Of a stretch of DNA of 64,000 nucleotides, positions 11,956-54,765 are shown piece after piece. The stretch's first letter is position 1. Each line of letters begins with the position of its first letter. The stretch comes from Scylla paramamosain (Eukaryota > Arthropoda > Malacostraca > Decapoda > Portunidae): NCBI RefSeq assembly GCF_035594125.1, contig NC_087172.1, positions 20,682,430-20,746,429 on the forward strand. The letters are read 5' to 3'. The notes under the pieces were generated by a model. It was not told the DNA's origin and did not search any database. It saw only the letters and a list, made by a program, of their open reading frames with translations. The position numbers and the translations under genes were made by a program.

Positions 11956-12121
11956 TTAATCCTTACGTCTATTAGCCACTAACACAGCCTTGCACGGTCC
12001 TTGCCGAGCCTTGCACCAACACTGCCCGCTCAGCCAGTGCTGCATGACATCATGGGAAGACGCGCTACAGGATTTCTGTATTCTACAAACTGAACACAGA
12101 GCTGCAACCTCTGGTGTAACA

Positions 12122-42399
<30,278 letters not shown>

Positions 42400-42519
42400 C
42401 TACAAAGTACCAAAAGTTAATTAACAGCCAAAACATCTTATAGTATAAACTAGAATCACCTAGTATGTTTCTTATGGGGTCCACTAAAAACAAGTAAAAT
42501 AATGAACACTTGAACAATA

Positions 42520-42660
42520 CTTCTTTTTTTTGTGTAAGAGGGACACTGGCCAAGGGCAAAATAAAGAGGCCCACTAAAGGTGTCAGTCCATATCCAGTAC
42601 AGTCAAAAAGGATCATCCAGTTATGAAAAGTGTCATGAAATCTAATAGCCCATGAACACC
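42520..42660 (-). mobile_element. LINE 3' end, 5'-truncated (same family as 44091)
   Basis: T tract, GTGTAAGAGGGACACTGGCC, AAGGGCAAAATAAAGAGG, CCCACTAAAGGTGTCAGTCC, then a degenerate AAGTGTCATGAAA block equal to AAGTGTCTTGAAA of the longer copies. It is in the same orientation as all other copies. Confidence 0.65.
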
Positions 42661-44090
42661 ACAAAATAGTTAGGCTTTCATCATCTTAAGGGCACAGTTT
42701 ACTAAAATAACACATTACTGAAAAGTCTAGGGATGAGAAATGGCATATTTTGAAAATGGGACATTTCTAACCAATCTAACCTAGCCTAATCTAATCAGAG
42801 AGGGCTTTGACCCCCTCCAGACAAAGCTCACAAAATAAGATGTACAGATCCCTGTACATCTTACTGTATCACAGGAAAAATTCGAGTAGACACAAATCAC
42901 AATCAGTGCACCTGCCTGACGCCATGATGAAGGTAGAACTGACGTGGCAGCACCTGTTGCCTTCCCTAGCCTCCTGGAGGGTCGGGGACTAATTTCAAAC
43001 TACACAGGCCATTTGAATTAGTAGCATTACGTGCAGTACAAATGTGTCACACATAATACCTTATTTTATTACATATTAATATGACAATTAAATTGCTTCC
43101 AGAGCTACAAAAGTATCAATCAATAATACAATGGTGACTGAAATACCTGCCACGGGACAAGTTTCAGCGGCGATGTAATGCGGTCACAGTACCTTCATAC
43201 CAATGTACTAACACACATGCAGTATTGATTGGGCAGGGTTAAGCGGAGGGAAGAGGATAAGGAAATCAAGATAAATTTTGAAAATTTGTTTGTGAGTTTT
43301 TTGTTATTTGTGCAACATGGTGTAACCACTAGAAATGCTCCAAATTATGTGATCTACAAACTGAGTGTGATAGTAAATGCTATGGGTGTATTGTATTAAA
43401 TTGCACCAGAACCTGTGACAGCATACCTCACTTTGATTTGTACTCTCTTTACTACAAGGAACAAGTTAAAAATTTTTTTTCACTGAATACTTGATAGCTT
43501 TTTTTTTTTTAAAGGTGATAGTTTATTTCCAATGCAAACTCTAAAAATAAATGTTTTCTTCACACTCATTACTATGATGCTAAATTTAAGAAAACACTGA
43601 TTTCTGGGGGTTTGTACAGAAAAACAAGACTATCTCCTTTTGAAAAAGCATAATTTTCTGAACGGAAAAGAATCAAGCTTGTTCTGAAAAACAGACCTGG
43701 GTGTAATTGACATTTTTACCCAGGAAGCCACAATGTTGATGGGACAAGCCCACATAACATGAGGAACGACACCAAAATGCAATACTGCTTATTGTTTATT
43801 AGGTTTTCAGGCTTTGATGAGCTTTTACATTTACACCATAATTCCCCTATCCCCTAACCTAACCGGTGGGGAGCCACAGCGATACTAATCTAACCTAACC
43901 TAGCTGGGGAGCTGCGCTCCCTTAGCCCCCTTTCAAGGTAAAAAATGTCGATTTACATATTAACCACTTCTTGTGTCTGTTTCTTAGTGCCGGGGTCAGA
44001 AAACCCATCAGATAAAAGAAGAAGACTATTAATACCTAATGACAGTCAGTAAATTAACCCAACTTTCCAGCACTTTGCCTTACAAGAATT
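42661..44090. other. inferred 5' intron of POLR1B, unclassified repeats
   Basis: CTAACCTAACC-type words recur near 42775, 43855 and 43893. A pair GGTGGGGAGCCACAGCG and CTGGGGAGCTGCGCTCCC lies near 43870-43920. No exon found, although a POLR1B first exon upstream of 42399 is required. Confidence 0.35.
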
Positions 44091-44960
44091 TTTTTTTTTT
44101 TTTTTATGTAGGAGTGACACTGGCCAAGGGCAACAAAAATCTAATAAAAAAAAAAAATGCCCACTGAAATGCCAGTCCCATAAAAGGATCAGAGCAGTGG
44201 TCAAAAATTGATGGATAAGTGTCTTGAAACCTCCCTCTTGAAGGAATTCAAGTCATAGGAAGGTGGAAATACAGAAGCAGGCAGGGAGTTCCAGAGTTTA
44301 CCAGAGAAAGGGATGAATGATTGAGAATACTGGTTAACTCTTGCATTAGAGAGGTGGACAGAATAGGGGTAAGAGAAAGAAGAAAGTCTTGTGCAGCGAG
44401 GCTGTGGAAGGAGGGGAGGCATGCAGTTAGCAAGATCAGAAGAGCAGTTAGCATGAAAATAGCGGTAGAAGACAGCTAGATATGCAACATTGTGGCGGTG
44501 AGAGAGAGGCTGAAGACAGTCAGTTAGAGGAGAGGAGTTGATGAGACGAAAAGCTTTTGATTCCACCCTGTCTAAAAGAGCAGTATGAGTGGAACCCCCC
44601 AGAGATGTGAAGCATACTCCATACATGGACGGATAAGGCCCTTGTATAGAGTTAGCAGCTGGGGGGGTGAGAAAAACTGGCGGAGACGCCTCAGAACACC
44701 TAACTTCATAGAAGCTGTTTTAGCTAGAGATGAGATGTAAAGTTTCCAGTTCAGATTATAAGAAAAGGACAGACCGAGGATGTTCAGTGTAGAAGAGGGG
44801 GACAGTTGAGTGTCATTGAAGAAGAGGGGATACTTGTCTGGAAGGTTGTGTCGAGTTGACAGATGGAGGAATTGAGTTTTTGTGGCATTGAACAATATCA
44901 AGTTTGCTCTGCCCCAATCAGAAATTTTAGAAAGATCAGAAGTCAGGCGTTCTGTGGCTT
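44091..44960 (-). mobile_element. LINE copy 2 (same family as 23274-26330), 5'-truncated
   Basis: Minus strand: from NATKTQFLHLSTRHNLPDKY near 44890 through MEYASHLWGV, LTDCLQPLSHRH and FSGKLWNSLPASVFPPSYDL to a stop at about 44201. After it come a 110-bp 3' UTR (GCCAGTCCC/AAGGGCAACAAAA words on the plus strand) and a poly(A) tail seen as T17 near 44090. The C-terminal frame of 141 residues is still open, so this is a relatively young copy. Its truncation point is at about 44960. Confidence 0.8.
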
Positions 44961-45233
44961 ACTTACATTTTACATTAACCTTCCACCTCAGATCACTCAG
45001 CCACAAGTCCTGCCTGCATGTACCCTCACCTCATTTTGTGTCTCTGGGATCCTGCCAAAGTCTGGATCCTTTAAATGCCTTAGAGAAAGCTCCACTGAAG
45101 CACTACCCATCCTACCGCCACGTGCTGGAGGCCACACCAAAACAATGCTGGTGATGATGATGATGGTGGTGGTGGTGGTGGTGGGTGACAAAGGAACGGA
45201 TAAGATTATGTAGAATTCTTGGTAGTGACTCTT

Positions 45234-45590
45234 TGCTCTTTCACCACGACTAAATTATATGGCCAGAGAGATGATTAGCTGGGTTCTCAAGATTGTTTCT
45301 CCCGTTAAGAATGCATAAATCTTTTAATCTGTGATTAGAATAAAAGAACACTCGTATTAAAAAACGCTTTCCTCTCTAATCATAACTATTTTCTAAGGCC
45401 TCACATATGATCAACCGGGTTCTCAAGACTGTTTGTCCAGTTCATAATGCATAAATATTATTAATATATCAATAGAACCATAAAAAAAAATTTTAAAAAC
45501 CCATATAACTTAAAGTACAGCCTTTAAAATATAGTCCATGGAGGTACAGCTCAGAAGTATTTCAGAATATTTCATACCTCTTCACTTTAT
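45234..45590 (+). mobile_element. two-unit MITE-like copy, GTATTCTGAAAC family
   Basis: Family words occur twice in tandem: CTTTGCTCTTTCACCACGAC and GAGATGATTAGCTGGGTTCT at 45234-45360, then CTCTAATCATAACTATTTTC and GGGTTCTCAAGACTGTTTGT at 45370-45560. The right end is AGTATTTCAGAATA. Confidence 0.6.
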
Positions 45591-45689
45591 CTCTTCCATC
45601 AGCCATGCAGGGAAGAAAACGGTAATGTTACTTCAATGTTACCATGAGGTACCATTTGATCATTATCGATAAAAAAAAAAAAAAACAGT

Positions 45690-47117
45690 AAACATAACCT
45701 ATCATTCCTATCAAAAAGTTATAGAAAGTGTAAATCATGTTCAACTAATGGATTATTTATCTTCTATTCATGTGTTGCCTGACAATCAGTCTGCATATAG
45801 GAAACTACACTCAACTGAAAGTCTTGTGTAGCGTCACTAATGATCATCTGTGTATGATGGATGAGAGAAAATGTGATGTTTTAATATTATTAAACTTAAG
45901 TTCTGCCTTTCATAATGTAGTGCATGATTTACTGTTAGAAAATCTGCAAATTATATAAGTTAGAGGACGTGCACTGCAGTACCTGAGGAGCTACCTTGTT
46001 AATAGGAGTTTTTGTGTCCAAGTGGAGACCTCTTTTCCCGAGTATTGTCATCTCAACAAAGGTGTTCCCCATGGGTGTGTGTTGGGGACAGTATTATTTA
46101 GTATTTATACTACAGAACTGTCTTTTATTTTAAGGGGATATGATGTACGTAACTTTTGCTCTCTACGCCGATGATACTCAGTTTTATTTGACGGTTAACA
46201 TCATTTTAGATACAAAAAAAAAATGTATTGACAAGAGTTATGATTCTTGTTAAAGGTTGAATTAATAAAAAAATAAATTAAATAAATTAAATGAAGGGAA
46301 GATTGAATGTTTGTTTGTTGGAAAAAAGAGTGGTCTTAGAAAGTTTAATGAAGTGCAAAGTTTAAATGTAAATGGTACGAATATTTATTTATCTGATACA
46401 GATTTGGGAGTCATGGTTGATAAGTATTTGAGCTTAAATGACCAAATAAATGAGGCTGTGAGAGTGGCAAGGTATAATCTGAGAAATATTGCCTTCATAA
46501 GGAAATATTTGGATGAACATTTTGTCAAGATTCTGATTCAGAATCATGTATTAACAAAGTTGGACAACTGCAACTCCTTATATTATAACTTGCCAAATTA
46601 TCAACTAAAGAAATTACAACTAACACTTAATAGGGTTGCCAGGATAATAAAACATGTGTCACCTCGCAACAGAATAACGCCTGTACTCATTGATTTACAT
46701 TGGTTGCCGATAAAAGCTCGGATCGCTTACGAGTATAAAACTTGTGTACTAACTTACCAAGCCTGTTTATTTAAGAAAGTTGTTTCATCCCTTTGAGGTT
46801 AATACAAGTGTTGTGGTGTGACACGCAGCAGATGAGTACCGGCTAAATGAGCCAAGATGTAATTCGGATATGGGTTTCAGAGCCTTTCAAGTGTGTGCTC
46901 CAAGATTGTACAATAGGCTTCCAGTACAGGTCAAGCCCAGCGATAGCACTGAACTTTTTAAGGAAAGACTTAAAACATTTCTATTCAGGGATTCCTATGA
47001 TATGTCAGATATGACTAACTGAACACTATATTGTATAAAACTTTTTATGTGCAATTTGTTTGTATGATTATTTATACTAACATGTATCTGAAAAGTTTTT
47101 TTATTCATTTATTTTTA

Positions 47118-47162
<45 letters not shown>

Positions 47163-47290
47163 TTAGTTTTACAATATTTCATATATAATACTCTGCTAAG
47201 CATTAATTATATTTGTATATTTATATTCAATTACTTAAGAATAGAGGCTCTGTAGGACGTCACTGGTTGGCGGAATAGGGTCTGAATGTT
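45690..47290 (+). mobile_element. third non-LTR retrotransposon (CR1/L2-like), reverse-transcriptase remnant
   Basis: Degenerate frames give KVLCSVTNDHLCMMDERKC and LILLNLSSAFHNVVHDLLLE near 45830-45940, then GVPQGSVLG-like and YADDTQFYL words near 46060-46200 in shifted frames. An open frame of 161 codons follows at 46311-46796 (DTDLGVMVDKYLSLNDQI, NCNSLYYNLPNYQLKKLQ, DLHWLPIKARIAYEYK). The tail (FRAFQVCAPRLYNRLPVQ, LFKERLKTFLFRDSY) ends near 47022. No endonuclease part is visible, so it is 5'-truncated. It differs from the two other LINEs in the window. Confidence 0.8.
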
Positions 47291-47464
47291 GTGATAAAGA
47301 ATAAAGATTGTTAGCATTAGTACCGAGAAATACAATGAGGGCCAAGACTCACGCACTCCCATCTCATGTCCTAAACCAATCTAATCATAACTTAACCTAT
47401 CCTGAAGTATTATTTAATTACTAATACCATAGAAAAATTACATTAAGAAGTATTAGCGCCGACA

Positions 47465-47619
47465 AAAAGGAAGATGGCGAACTCTCTCACACTCCGTTTT
47501 CCTGTCATTCCTCTAGCCATTGCTTCACCCCGGCGATGTGACTGATACACCTGCCAGCTTTCCTGAAGCAGCCCGCCCCTCCCCACCCACACCTGCTTGC
47601 TCCCAAGGGCCACATTCAG
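47465..47619 (+). promoter_or_regulatory. putative shared promoter and 5' UTR exon of VPS36
   Basis: A GC-richer stretch contains AAGATGGCGA, like the YY1 site often seen in housekeeping promoters, and CCGCCC/CCCACCC boxes. CATTCAG|GTGAGG at 47619-47620 is a good donor for a 5' UTR exon spliced to the acceptor at 49146-49148 upstream of VPS36. With the POLR1B candidate exon on the other strand it could be a bidirectional promoter. Confidence 0.4.
47491..47520 (-). CDS. POLR1B: candidate first coding exon of POLR1B (10 codons)
   Basis: On the minus strand GCAATGGCTAGAG opens 10 codons (MARGMTGKRS) that end at a GTGAGA donor in phase 0. That is exactly the phase needed to join GAA ATT GTG at 42399. 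The site lies in a GC-richer, promoter-like stretch. The resulting N-terminus would be shorter than in human. It was chosen because no better Met exon was found between 42400 and 49000. Confidence 0.3.
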
Positions 47620-47762
47620 GTGAGGTGGGCGTGATTATGCAATGAGGTGGCGCGTGGAAATGACTATGGCTAAATGGAACACCTCCCTCCCTCCCTCCCT
47701 CCCAATGTCTTCAGTTCTGTTTCTCTTTTCCTTCAGTTTCTGTTCCTTTGCATGTTAACTAT

Positions 47763-48229
<467 letters not shown>

Positions 48230-49264
48230 GGCTGTTGATAGTTGGTAAATTACAATGGCTAACTAACTTTGTGTCATTAAGTTGTGGGTGTTATTAGCCG
48301 ATTAATCTGAGTATTTGTCATTGGCCACGGAAATTTTAAGGAAATAAAATCTAGACGATAAAGGGATTAGCAGTGAAATTAAAGTACTGAAATAATTTAA
48401 ACTCAAGTGTAACCTGCCTTTCAGATGAAAACACTGGTATTATTTCAATATTATCTGACCACAACGCCTTGCATTACATCAGGTTAGGTTTGTTTAGGTT
48501 TTGTCCTGTAGCGTGAGATGGGTGGAACAGTTCATGGCAAGGGATCAAAGCAAATGTTTCTGAATATTGGCATGTATTACTACGCATGTGTCATCTGCAA
48601 GGATGAGAATATGTTTTCCTGGTTGATTTAGGTGTGTTTTGTATTAATCTTTATCATAAACCATAAGTTTCTGAGGGGGATGAGTGTAAAAATAAAAGTA
48701 CTTGTGATTTGTGGCAGAAACAGTTAGCAGATTCACTTGAAACACACCAAAATCTACAAGAAAAGGAAAAGAAAAGGAAAGAAAAAAATTGTCATTGTGA
48801 TACAGGTGTTTCCTTGATATTTACTCCAAGTTGATCATCTGAAAAAGATCAATAAATTCTGTCCAGCAGCAGGATCGATGCATCACTGCCACTGAATAAT
48901 TTCAAGACAGTTTAGAAATTCCATTTAAAATGCATTGCATTATTATTTTTTTGTCTGAATAAGAAGGAAAAAATTCCAATGCAAAATGGTAACTGTTTTC
49001 ATTTACACACACACACACATACACACACACACTACTGTTATGAATGTTTTCTGGCAACAAGTAAGACGCTCGGCTTCCTGCCACAGCCTCCTGTCTTGAG
49101 GCGTTGATATTACGTTGAATTCTGACTCCCTTTTCTCCCTTTTTTCAGGCGTGGCAGGAGAGCTGAGTGTCTCAAGGGTTGTCATGTTGGGCTTTCTTTG
49201 ACACTCCCTCAGGGTCAAACACATTCACCCCTACACATGAGAAATAATTTTACCCTTGGCCACA

Positions 49265-50419
49265 ATGGACCGTTGGTTCTGGTGTGACTCAAGCCTCAGC
49301 TCTGGTGAGGCTGTGGCTGCCTCGGCAAAATCCATTCGACTGTATGATGGAGACAAGAAGACAGGATATGAAGATGGCCACCTCACACTCACTAATCAAA
49401 GGTTGCTGTGGCGACATGAGAGCCAGTCGTCATCCCTGGGGTTGCCACTGAGCCTGGTGGTTCTTATTGAGGACGAGGCTGGTGGGTTCACTTCCAGCCC
49501 AAAACTTGTCCTGCACTTGGCCAGTCCTCCACCTGGTCATCCCTCTGGCCCTATTGCCTCCAGCCATGCTTCTTACGTGAGGCTTTCCTTTAAGCATGGT
49601 GGCTGCAGCAGCTTTCAACAGGCCCTTCAGAAAGCACTTGAGGCTCGAGCATGGGAAACATTAAGCATGCCTCAGCCAGCCAACAGTGTGAAGGCCTCAG
49701 GATCAAAGAAGATTCACACAGGCATTCTGGGCATTGAGCGGGACATCCAGAAAAAGCAGGAGGCGGCCAGCCAAAACATAAGCCGTGCCTTTGAGGACTT
49801 GAAAAACCTAATGGGTTTAGCTAAGGACATGGTGAGCCTATCACGCAGCATCTCCAACAAAATCAAAGAGCACTCAGTCTCAGCAGATGACACCACACAG
49901 TTCAGGTCGTATCTCCTTAGTCTGGGCATTGATGACCCCGTGACACGGGAAAAGTATGGCTCAGCAACACAGTACCATCACCACCTGGCACGTGAGGTTG
50001 CTAGGGCCTTGGAGGAGCCTGTGCAGGAGGCTGGAGGAGTGATGCTTCTCTCAGAAGTGTATTGCAGGATTAACCGAGCACGAGGCCTCCAGCTGCTTTC
50101 CCCAGAAGATGTTGTACAGGCATGCAACCTCATGCGGACATTAGACCTGCCTTTGAGCCTGCACACATTTGAGTCTGGAGTCCAGGTGGTGCAAATCACT
50201 GGTTTGGACCAGGATAAGGTAGTGAAGGACACAGCACAGGTATTGGCATGCCATGAAGGAGATGGCATGTCAGCTGGAGACCTGGCCAGGGAGTGTGGCG
50301 TGCCTCTCCTGTTGGCACGAGAGAGATTGCTACAGGCAGAGCGGTGTGCCCAGGCTGTGAGGGACGAGTCCAGTGAGGGACTGAGGTTTTACCCAAATTT
50401 GTTTTTTTCCCGCTCTTAG
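49265..50419 (+). CDS. VPS36: VPS36, ESCRT-II subunit
   Basis: Vacuolar protein-sorting protein 36, a subunit of ESCRT-II. It binds phosphoinositide and ubiquitin on endosomes and helps load ubiquitinated cargo into multivesicular bodies with VPS22 and VPS25. The chosen start ATG (CACAATGGACCG) gives 384 residues, against 386 in human. The N-terminal GLUE domain spans about 1-135 (RLYDGDKKTGYEDGHLTLT, TNQRLLWR, ASYVRLSFKHGG). A linker includes ILGIERDIQKKQEAASQNIS, and the EAP30 winged-helix region spans about 140-384 (FRSYLLSLGIDDPVTREKYG, VYCRINRARGLQLLSPEDVV), ending GLRFYPNLFF. The whole coding region is in one exon. The acceptor CCCTTTTTTCAG at 49148 begins the 5' UTR part of this exon. 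No frame damage. Confidence 0.95.
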   Translation: MDRWFWCDSSLSSGEAVAASAKSIRLYDGDKKTGYEDGHLTLTNQRLLWRHESQSSSLGLPLSLVVLIEDEAGGFTSSPKLVLHLASPPPGHPSGPIASSHASYVRLSFKHGGCSSFQQALQKALEARAWETLSMPQPANSVKASGSKKIHTGILGIERDIQKKQEAASQNISRAFEDLKNLMGLAKDMVSLSRSISNKIKEHSVSADDTTQFRSYLLSLGIDDPVTREKYGSATQYHHHLAREVARALEEPVQEAGGVMLLSEVYCRINRARGLQLLSPEDVVQACNLMRTLDLPLSLHTFESGVQVVQITGLDQDKVVKDTAQVLACHEGDGMSAGDLARECGVPLLLARERLLQAERCAQAVRDESSEGLRFYPNLFFSRS

Positions 50420-52312
50420 CCCCTTAACATCCCTCCAGATTGACTCACCTCGCAACAAGCTTTTCCTCCGCCCACTTGGGACTGGCCATGGAAACAACAA
50501 TTCACCAGACTCTTCAGGTTTGCTGATCTATTACTGTCTGAGGGAACTGCAGTACACCAGCAGGAAACAACAGCAGAACCTGGTATGCTAGGCCTTCTTA
50601 CTCAGTCCTTCATACAAACTTGAGATGACCACATGGGCGGAGGCTGTGCAGACTCTCATTCTGTCGGCATAAAATTCCATCACTATTGTGTAAAGGAATG
50701 GGAAATATAATTGTCACTGATGTTATACTTAGCCACATATAAGCTATTTTTGTTGGAGGACAATGGGTGAATAATACACCATGCCTTGCAAGATAAAGGA
50801 GAGTGTCTGCCACTTTGATGACTCCCCATTGGAAACAATGAAATCCTTACCATCCAGATTAATAATGCTGATTAGTCACTTACTGCTCTCTTTTTGTTCT
50901 TGCATGATGGCCAAAAACTTAGTAAGGAAGACCAGGATATTGTTTGAATTCCTAAAGACCTGTTATATGTCCGACAGAAGTAGTAGAGTCCAGTTGAGTG
51001 CCTGGAATGCCAAGCTTGGCTCTGACGCCATACCATGTGGAAAACTGAGGCTGTGCTATGTAGTAGGCTGGGAGTGATGCCTTACATGATTGTATGAACT
51101 AATTAGCTTAGATTTGTTAATATTAAGCTGGAAAGTAATTGTTTTTTTATAGTGAGTTAAGCACCATTTGTCACTATTGCCATTGTGATGGAAGATTAGC
51201 CATCAGTGAACTGCTGTATCTGCTCATGACCTCTAAGCTTTTGTGTTGTGGAATGAAAAGTCAAGTAATTTTTTGTGAAAGATTATGATAAGCAAGGCTG
51301 GAATCACTATTTTAAGGGTTTGCTGTGTGGTGCCATACATTTACAATGTATGTTATTATATCTGTAATGTTTGCATAATTCTTTTGTAATTTAGGAAGAT
51401 GGACAGAATGAACATGAGGAAACATGATCTTAATTCTTGTATAAAAAAGCAATGAATGAAAGATAATTTGTTGAGTTTATTATTTTATGAAATGCAGAAA
51501 TATGACTTACTCGTATTTTGACTAAGAGATGCTAGAATATCACTTTATCTTCATAAAAGATGACGGAATGAAAGTAAGTTATTTGTCAGACAGAATGTCA
51601 CCTTGGAAGCAGGGTTGGCCCACTCCACTTAGCAGCTGTTTATGTTCCCCATGATCTCTGCCTGGCTCCCAGAGCTGTTAGTCAGATGAGAAATACTTAA
51701 AAGATTCTTACCTCATTTTGTTACAAAGTAGGATGGTAATTGTAAAAAAAAAATGATCCTGATGTTGTCAGTACATATTGTGTTGGTTCTGATGTGATGG
51801 TCTTAGTATCCATTGGTTCACAGGAGAGTGGGCATCATTGTGAAGATTTGTCAGGAAATGGAATCACATTAGTTATGGGGCAGGGGACCAAATCCAGATC
51901 CTGTTTAGAACATCCACAAGAGTTGGACCACTTCTTGACGGCAAGGCCTAATGAGTTAGACATCACATGTTAGATGGTGCCTCAGATGGTATGGTGTTAG
52001 GTTTTGATTGATTGTTTTATTCAGATGATATAGAAGTAGATTATTAAGTTGCTGGTTTTTTAAATGCCTGCAGAAGCTTTAATATACATGATATTCATCT
52101 CTTGTGTACCCATGTATGTTTGTCCAGTGGTGCACAGTCAAAGATCACCAGGACCACAGAATCTATCCAAGTTGCTGAGGTTGTCATGTGGGCAACCTCA
52201 GAGCACAGCAAAGAATACACAGTTATATTTGCAAATGTACTGGGGTGTGTTATATTAATTTTGAAATTTTCTTAATTTGACAAAACTTATAGGACCTATT
52301 TTTAGATATTTC
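50420..52312 (+). other. probable long VPS36 3' UTR
   Basis: About 1.9 kb without another gene. No earlier AATAAA was noticed between the stop and 52313. The DNA is unusually free of microsatellites compared with the rest of the window, which supports a transcribed UTR. Confidence 0.45.
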
Positions 52313-52318
52313 AATAAA
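52313..52318 (+). terminator. candidate poly(A) signal of VPS36
   Basis: AATAAA in TTTCAATAAAGG, about 1.9 kb after the stop codon. Confidence 0.5.
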
Positions 52319-52740
52319 GGTCAACAATTACACATCATATGAGAGTATTTTTCACACCATGGTGTATAATTGTGCTGGAGAGGCATGACAAGGATGGAGT
52401 GTTTTTGTGCAACAGGGCACGTGTGTTTATGATGACAGCTGTGTACTACATACAGACGAGTATAGTACATTACTATTTGAACAGATTTTCATGATTGGTG
52501 TTTGACATTCACAAACACTTAAATTTTGCACACTGATACTTGCCTTAAGAATTTTGTGTCATGCATATTCCAACTTCCCACCATATAGTTACAGTGGATC
52601 CTCAGTTATCTCAACTGAAAGGTGGGAAAAGATGAACAAATCAGGAAGTCATGGCTTTGCAATGGATATTAGAAGTAGCACAAATACTACATATAGTAAA
52701 GAAAAATTTTCCTGCAGCAGACATAACAGAGGAAGACCCA

Positions 52741-54503
52741 AATTTTTTTTATTTTATTATTTTATCTATTTTTTTATTTTTATTTAGGAGGGACACCAGT
52801 CAAGAGCAACAAAAAAAACAATAAAAAAAAAGCCCACTGAGATGCTGATCCATGAATAGGGCCCAAAGTGGTAGTCAAAAATTGAAGGATAAGTGTCTTG
52901 AAACCTCCCTCTTGAAGGAGTTCAAGTCATACGAAGGTGGAAATACAGGAGGAGGCAGGGAGTTCCAAAGTTTACCAGAGAAAGGGATGAATGATTGAGA
53001 ATACTGGTTAACTCTTGCATTAGAGAGATGGACTGAATAGGGGTGAGAGAAAGAAGAAAGTCTTGTGCAGCAAGGCCATGGGAGGAGCGGAGGCATGCAG
53101 TTAGTAAGATCAGAAGAGCAGTTAGCATGAAAATAACAGTAGAAGATAGCAAGAGATGCAACATTGTGGTGATGAGAAAGAGGCTGAAGATGGTCAGTCA
53201 AAGGAGAGGAGTTGATGAGATGAAAAACTTTTGATTCCACCCTGTTTAGAAGACTGATAAGAGTGGAACCCCCCAGATGTGTCAAGCATGCTCCATACGT
53301 GGATGGATAAGACCCCCATACAGAGTTAATAGCTGGAATGGTGAGAAAAATTGACAGAAGTGTCTCAGAGTGCCTAACATTATAGAAGATGTTTTTATAG
53401 AGTCTGGCACAAAGTTTTGATTTCCAAACTACCCTCCTATGGTTTCTATCCTCTCTGTAACTTCATCTCAAGTTTCCTTTCTGACCATTCTATTGCTGCT
53501 GTGGTAGATGGTCATTGTTCTTCTAAATCTATTAACAGTGGTATTCCTCAGGGTTCTGTCCTGTCACCCACTCTCTTCCTATTATTCATCTATGATGTTC
53601 TAAACTAAACTTCTTGTCCTATCCACTCCTATGCTGATGATGCCACCCTGCACTTTTACATGTCTTTTTGTAAGCATCCAACCCTTCAGGAAGTAAATTC
53701 ACACAGGGAGGCCATAGAACACCTGACTTTTGATTTCTCTAAAATTTCTGAATGGGGCAGAGCAAGCTTAGTATTGTTCAGTGGCCTCAAAAACTGTCTG
53801 TCAACTCAACACAACCTTCCAGACTTAATAGGGAAAGCCAGAAAGTCACCACTAGAGCACCCTTGATGGAACCCATACTGGCGATCAGATAGAAGGTTGT
53901 GAAGTGACAGATGTTTAAGAATCTTTCTGTTGAGGATAGATTGAAAAACTTTAGATAGCTAGAAAATTAAAGCAATAGGACTGTAGTTTGAGGGATTAGA
54001 ATGGTCATCTTTTTTAGGAACAGTCTGATTGTAGGCAAACTTCCAGCAAGAAGAAAAGGTAAATGTTGACAGACAGTTGAAAGAGTTTGACTAGGCAAGG
54101 TGCAAGCACGGAGGCACAGTTTCATAGAACAATAGGAGGGACCCCATCATGTCCATAAGCCATCTGAGGGTTTAGGCCAGCGAGGGCATGGAAAACATCA
54201 CAGCAAAAAATTTTGATAGGTAGCATGAAGTAGTCAGAGGGTGGAGGAGAGGGAGGAACAATCTCTGAATCGTCCAAGGTAGAGTTTTAGCAACGGTTTG
54301 AATGAAGAGTTCAGCTTTTTGAGATAGATGTGATAGCAATGGTGCCATTAAATTGAAATAAAGGAGGGAAAGAAGAAGCAAAGTTGTTGGAAATGATTTT
54401 GGTTAGGTGCCAGAAGTCACAAGGGGAGTTAGATCTTGAAAGATTTTGGCACTTTCTACTAATAAGGAGCTTTCAGCTAGTTGGAGAACAGACTTGGCAT
54501 GGT
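52741..54503 (-). mobile_element. LINE copy 3 (same family) with an internal inversion
   Basis: Minus-strand parts: 52741-53395 (poly(A) seen as T tracts, 3' UTR, then the RT C-terminus with FSGKLWNSLPPPVFPPSYDL and ANCMPPL) and about 53830-54503 (upstream RT words). Between them, about 53396-53830 is on the plus strand. It reads from a DRVWHK-type start (ATAGAGTCTGGCACAAA) through LPSYGFYPL, DHSIAAVVDGHCSS, GIPQGSVLSPTLFLLFI and YADDATLHF to STQHNLPD. That palm segment therefore lies in reverse, and about 130 bp expected next to it are missing. Confidence 0.75.
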
Positions 54504-54765
54504 TTGGGTGGGTTGTGCTTTCCTAATACTAGAATGACTTGTTTTATGACTGATTTGGATTTTCTTGTATAATTAAAGGACTAATGATTTAGCTGGGATG
54601 TGTGACACTAATTTTAGAATGACTTTAGTTTCATTAATGATGCACAGCATGGTTAAGTTTTATGCCTTTTTGTACTACTGGTGTTGATGTAGATGTGCTG
54701 TGTGTGGGACAGCCAAGCACCCTCTAAACTGCCTCACCCTCACTCACACCCAGGCTGCTGCCACC

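Noticed and set aside
43141..43200. RITSPLKLVPWQ followed by a GTATTT donor, as the POLR1B first exon
   Set aside because: The phase fits 42399, but there is no ATG, an in-frame TGA lies shortly upstream, and no acceptor was found.
44201..44626. Open minus-strand frame of 141 codons as a host gene
   Set aside because: C-terminus of the LINE family also seen at 23290 and 52875, with the same 3' UTR and poly(A).
46311..46796. Intact 161-codon plus-strand frame as a host gene
   Set aside because: NCNSLYYNLP and DLHWLPIKARI are marks of the C-terminus of a CR1-like reverse transcriptase, and decayed RT words lie upstream in order.
47474..47545. Plus-strand AAGATGGCGAAC start of a 23-codon frame
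   Set aside because: More likely a YY1-type promoter site in the VPS36 5' UTR region than a protein start; the frame ends quickly.
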